DNA of 64,000 nucleotides from Phycisphaerae bacterium (GTDB taxonomy: Bacteria > Planctomycetota > Phycisphaerae > Tepidisphaerales > Tepidisphaeraceae): NCBI GenBank assembly GCA_025924315.1, contig JAICIO010000018.1, forward strand, positions 1 through 64,000. Direction: 5' to 3'. The notes under the pieces are model-generated. The model was given only the letters and a program-made list of their open reading frames with translations, was not told the DNA's origin and made no database searches. A program made the translations under genes and the position numbers. Shown one piece after another: positions 61,523 through 64,000 of the stretch; within the stretch, counting starts at the first letter, position 1, and the number at the start of each line of letters is the position of its first letter.

Positions 61523-61891
61523 ATGCCGGATCGAGCAAAATTTCAGGCCGCGGCGAGCAAGTTGGCGATCGAATCGAGTGTCGCGGAGGTTGCGTCGCGC
61601 TTGCTCGTAAATGCGCGGCCGGTGGTTGACGCTGGTTTACAAAAGTTGTCAAAGGTTAACGAAAGTTTACCCCCGCGAGCAAACGTCAAAACGAACCCAC
61701 CGCGAGCGCTGCGCCCGCGCGGGTTGGCGATCGCGCGACTGCTCGCGCAAGGCAGAAGCGTCTCCGAAATTGCCAGCGCGCTGGGCATCACGCGACAGGC
61801 GATTTGGAAATGGTCGCAGCGACCAGAAATCATCACGGAGGTGAACCGCGCCCACGCCGCGATGCTTGCCTCGGCCTCGCGAACCGGTTGA
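61523..61891 (+). CDS. Small helix-turn-helix protein
   Basis: 122 residues from ATG 61523 (GGGAGA upstream). The C-terminal part RGLAIARLLAQGRSVSEIASALGITRQAIWKWSQRPEI (about residues 68-105) is a homeodomain-like HTH, as in small terminase subunits or transposase-type regulators. The N-terminus is a helical, basic stretch. Its coding region contains a decamer array (61625-61670) and ends inside another (61887-61932), which may be its own operators. Function unknown. Confidence 0.75.
   Translation: MPDRAKFQAAASKLAIESSVAEVASRLLVNARPVVDAGLQKLSKVNESLPPRANVKTNPPRALRPRGLAIARLLAQGRSVSEIASALGITRQAIWKWSQRPEIITEVNRAHAAMLASASRTG
61625..61670. repeat. Decamer array 1 (GTTNAC-N4)
   Basis: Five hexamers GTTGAC, GTTTAC, GTTGTC, GTTAAC and GTTTAC begin at 61625, 61635, 61645, 61655 and 61665: an exact 10-base period. 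It lies inside the HTH gene. Confidence 0.9.
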
Positions 61892-61932
61892 CGCAGGTTG
61901 TCAAAAGTTAACGAAAGGTGACGTTTGTTGAC
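61887..61932. repeat. Decamer array 2 (GTTNAC-N4)
   Basis: GTTGAC, GTTGTC, GTTAAC, GGTGAC and GTTGAC begin at 61887, 61897, 61907, 61917 and 61927, an exact 10-base period. It straddles the stop codon of the HTH gene. Confidence 0.9.
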
Positions 61933-61985
61933 CTCAGATTCTCGGATGCGAAACGAAGCCACCGCGATTCTTCGCACGCCGTTTG

Positions 61986-62051
61986 GTCTGCGAAACCGCA
62001 AGCGACTCCGTTACCAGATCGCGATCCGAAGTTGCTTGCGGTTTCGCAGAC
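61986..62051. repeat. Family K palindrome
   Basis: GTCTGCGAAACCGCAAGCGAC is mirrored by GTTGCTTGCGGTTTCGCAGAC around a 24-base loop. Confidence 0.85.
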
Positions 62052-62082
62052 ATTTGTCGATCAATTCGCGGGTCACCACCGA

Positions 62083-62110
62083 TTGCACGTTCGCGCACCA
62101 TCGCTATATC
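62083..62110 (+). promoter_or_regulatory. Promoter of the isomerase-like gene
   Basis: TTGCAC (62083-62088), 16-base spacer, TATATC (62105-62110); the ATG lies 10 bases downstream and no ribosome binding site is present. Confidence 0.5.
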
Positions 62111-62120
62111 TGGACGATCT

Positions 62121-62990
62121 ATGAAATTATCCGTCAGCACCTACAGCCTCTCGCGGTGGCGCAATGAGAACGGCAAGTCGCTCGAAGATTCCATCGACCA
62201 GATTGCGGCGATGGACGTGAAAGGGATTGAGTTTTCCGGACTCGACGAGAAGGCACTGAAGAATCCGGTGAAGCGGGCGAAGCAGCTTCGCGCGCGATCT
62301 GAGAAGAGAGGATTGAAAGTCGCGAATTATTGCGTCGGGGCGGAATTGCTCGTGCCGCAGAGCGAGCAACGCAAAGTCATCGAGCAATTGAAAGGCGAGG
62401 TCGATGTCGCGAGCGCGCTGGGTGCGCGGACGATGCGGCACGACGTGACGCGCGGATTCGGCGAGCAGAGCAAGTCGCTCCGAATCGCGAAAACCTTCGA
62501 GGAGGTGCTGAAGCACGTCGTCCCCGCGATACGGGAGGTCGCGGATTATGCCAAGACGAAAGGCGTCCGGACGTCGTTGGAGAATCACGGCTTTTACATG
62601 CAGGAGTCAAAACGCGTCGAGAAGCTGATCAAGACGGTCAACCATCCGAACTACGGGCTGACGATCGACATGGGAAATTTCCTGTGCGTGAACGAAGAGC
62701 CGGTCGGCGCCGTGAAGCGACTGGCGAAGTATGCGCAGATGGCGCATGTGAAGGATTTCCACGTGCGCAAGAAGGCGACCAAACCGCCGACAGGATGGTT
62801 CGACACGCCGACCGAAATTGCGCTTCGCGGGGCGATTTGCGGACACGGGGAGATCGATATCCCGGCGGAGATCAAGCTGCTGAAGCGCGCGGGATACGAT
62901 GGGTTTTTATCGCTGGAATTCGAAGGAATCGAAGAGCCGCTCACCGCCGTGCGATCGGGATTGGATTACCTGCGCCCGCTCATCGAGTGA
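62121..62990 (+). CDS. Sugar phosphate isomerase/epimerase-like TIM barrel
   Basis: 289 residues from ATG 62121; upstream frames are repeat-derived. The AP-endonuclease-2/IolE-like TIM barrel is visible: KLSVSTYSLSR, VKGIEFSGLD, TSLENHGFYMQ (with the metal Glu near 154), GLTIDMGNFL, MAHVKDFHVRKK and ICGHGEIDIPAEI (the second Glu). Acts on sugar or inositol-type substrates, possibly feeding the saccharide enzymes of this window. Substrate unknown. Confidence 0.85.
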   Translation: MKLSVSTYSLSRWRNENGKSLEDSIDQIAAMDVKGIEFSGLDEKALKNPVKRAKQLRARSEKRGLKVANYCVGAELLVPQSEQRKVIEQLKGEVDVASALGARTMRHDVTRGFGEQSKSLRIAKTFEEVLKHVVPAIREVADYAKTKGVRTSLENHGFYMQESKRVEKLIKTVNHPNYGLTIDMGNFLCVNEEPVGAVKRLAKYAQMAHVKDFHVRKKATKPPTGWFDTPTEIALRGAICGHGEIDIPAEIKLLKRAGYDGFLSLEFEGIEEPLTAVRSGLDYLRPLIE

Positions 62991-63113
62991 TGAAGTGATG
63001 CACGGGACGAGCCGATGGTACGCGCTCCGCAGATTCAGCAGATCAATCGCGAAGAGTATGACGAGCAGTGCGATCGGGAGCGCGATCATGCGGATCAGAT
63101 CTTTGATAGGCAT
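62907..63113 (-). CDS. Small membrane ORF coupled to a membrane protein
   Basis: 68 residues starting MPIKDLIRMIALPIALLVILFAIDLL, one membrane segment. Its ATG follows directly on the TGA of the upstream membrane protein gene (TGAATG), which suggests coupling. Its 3' end overlaps the converging isomerase-like gene by 84 bases, which argues against the full length. Confidence 0.4.
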   Translation of the reverse strand: MPIKDLIRMIALPIALLVILFAIDLLNLRSAYHRLVPCITSSLDERAQVIQSRSHGGERLFDSFEFQR

Positions 63114-64000
63114 TCACGCAAGCATGCCGGAGGGCAAGCCGGATCGCGGAAGCAAGGTGCGCCACGACTCACGCATACGCAAGATCAGGCGCTTGCGCTC
63201 GGCGATGCAAAAGTACCAGAACGCGTACGCGGTGATCGCAAAGATCTCGGCGAGAATGATCTGGACGACGACCGTCGAGCGGTCGAACTCATCGCCGACG
63301 AGGTAGAGCTTTCGGACGGTTTTCGCATTCCATGCGATGAACGCGCGCTCGCCGAGCCCCCCACTGCCGGCGATCACGACGATGCCGGCGCGCTTGGCCG
63401 GATCGGGAAGAAAGTAGAACGTGCGGTGTTCGAGCGTCGCGTGAAGAAACGTGCCGAAGGCAAAGTCGATAATGCACGCGACGAGCAGAACTACGCGCAC
63501 CCACCTGTAAAGTGACTTCACATTTCCCGCGAGCAGGACGATCCCCAGCAGCATGAGCGACTGGAGACAGATATGCGCAACCCCGTAGGTCTCGCGCGTT
63601 CCTTCGACCGCGATACCGAGGATGATCGCGGCGACGATGAACCAGCACCAGAAAAGGATCATGCGAACGCGGAGGCCGCCGCGCGCGAGCCGGCGGACCA
63701 CGAGGTAAATGACGATCAGGCCGCCGATCGATCCCATGCCGAAGATGAGGTTGTGCTGATAGAGACAGAAGACGTAATCGCGGATCGTGCCGGCAAGGCT
63801 TTCCTGTGCGAAATCGATCCGAAAAGCCTTCGGATTCCGCCAGATAAAGGGGACGATCGTATCGACGATGTTCCCGCCGACACGGGCGCTCGTGCTTTCT
63901 TTCGACGTGGCGGCCTCGGTCACGGAGGTGTTCGATCCGAACGTTTCTTTCACGCCATATTGCGCCATCGACCAGCCCATCCAGACCATCAGCACGGCGA
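63114..64000 (-). CDS. Polytopic membrane protein, C-terminal part
   Basis: At least 295 residues; the frame remains open at the window end, so the start lies outside. Six or more hydrophobic segments (GSIGGLIVIYLVV, MILFWCWFIVAAIILGIAV, HICLQSLMLLGIVLLAG, VLLVACIIDFAFG, VVVQIILAEIFAITAYAFWYF) with polar loops. The order resembles the C-terminal half of ArnT/PMT-type glycosyltransferases or related membrane enzymes, but no catalytic motif is in the visible part. Confidence 0.65.
   Translation of the reverse strand, partial: AVLMVWMGWSMAQYGVKETFGSNTSVTEAATSKESTSARVGGNIVDTIVPFIWRNPKAFRIDFAQESLAGTIRDYVFCLYQHNLIFGMGSIGGLIVIYLVVRRLARGGLRVRMILFWCWFIVAAIILGIAVEGTRETYGVAHICLQSLMLLGIVLLAGNVKSLYRWVRVVLLVACIIDFAFGTFLHATLEHRTFYFLPDPAKRAGIVVIAGSGGLGERAFIAWNAKTVRKLYLVGDEFDRSTVVVQIILAEIFAITAYAFWYFCIAERKRLILRMRESWRTLLPRSGLPSGMLA

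Noticed and set aside
1-64000. tRNA or rRNA genes
   Set aside because: No cloverleaf with a T-loop TTCRANYC and acceptor pairing, and no rRNA signature, was found by eye; a tRNAscan run could overturn this.

Overview
The window (about 60% GC, dense, both strands used) looks like chromosomal DNA of a planctomycete, probably class Phycisphaerae or a close relative. Reasons: a DUF1501 protein beside a 1,024-residue cytochrome-linked DUF1549/DUF1553 protein, a DUF1080 protein, a prepilin-like protein, a PEP-CTERM protein, an ECF sigma factor followed by a Ser/Thr kinase, and the recurring TTQPA-type linkers (TatC, DUF2092). This is inferred from gene content; no rRNA or tRNA gene was found.

Layout. 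1-2.1 kb: 3' part of a B12-dependent ribonucleotide reductase carrying in-frame copies of intergenic repeats. 2.2-10.7 kb: hypothetical membrane and secreted proteins, an arginine-heptad small ORF, a PEP-CTERM protein, a DUF433/DUF5615 toxin-antitoxin pair, a DUF2585 protein and a prepilin-like protein. 10.8-18.7 kb: GH36 alpha-galactosidase, SprT-like protein, double-ACT regulator, divergent phosphoesterase, YqgE/AlgH and small proteins. 18.9-27.5 kb: DUF1080, tandem GNAT, RelE-type module, DUF2092, Na+/solute symporter with a tiny membrane partner, GH-A hydrolase. 27.6-33.4 kb: TCA block sdhB-C-D-A, class I fumarase alpha/beta, pyrophosphatase. 33.4-38.6 kb: TatC, GntR-ABC-permease operon, DEP-motif hydrolase. 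38.6-45.5 kb: lipoprotein, double M16 peptidase, malate dehydrogenase, sorbosone-dehydrogenase-like lipoprotein. 45.5-49.9 kb: ECF sigma, kinase-lectin fusion, secreted protein. 50.3-52.1 kb: rpsB-tsf. 52.2-64 kb: lipoprotein, Tat-exported phosphoesterase, Uma2 nuclease, DUF1501 plus DUF1549/1553, a lipoprotein FlgG homologue, a small HTH gene with two decamer arrays, a sugar-phosphate isomerase-like protein and a truncated membrane protein.

The most unusual layer is not a gene. The intergenic spaces are filled with at least eleven families of short palindromic repeats (named A-L here, no I/J ambiguity intended). Most have two conserved inverted arms around a variable loop. Some are wrapped in longer terminal inverted repeats with clean target-site duplications (TAA and TTA in one family; CTCAG/CTGAG in another), are nested in each other, supply stop codons to genes, and sit in frame inside nrdJ. 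A second layer is period-10 sequence: two arrays of five GTTNAC-type decamers in and just after the small HTH gene, and the ATCTGTG/ATTCGTG-type repeat clusters.

Genes that plausibly act together: the sdh and fumarase genes with malate dehydrogenase give three consecutive TCA steps; GH36, DUF1080, GH-A, symporter and isomerase-like genes suggest a saccharide-degrading life style; the sigma-kinase-secreted protein run looks like an envelope signalling module.
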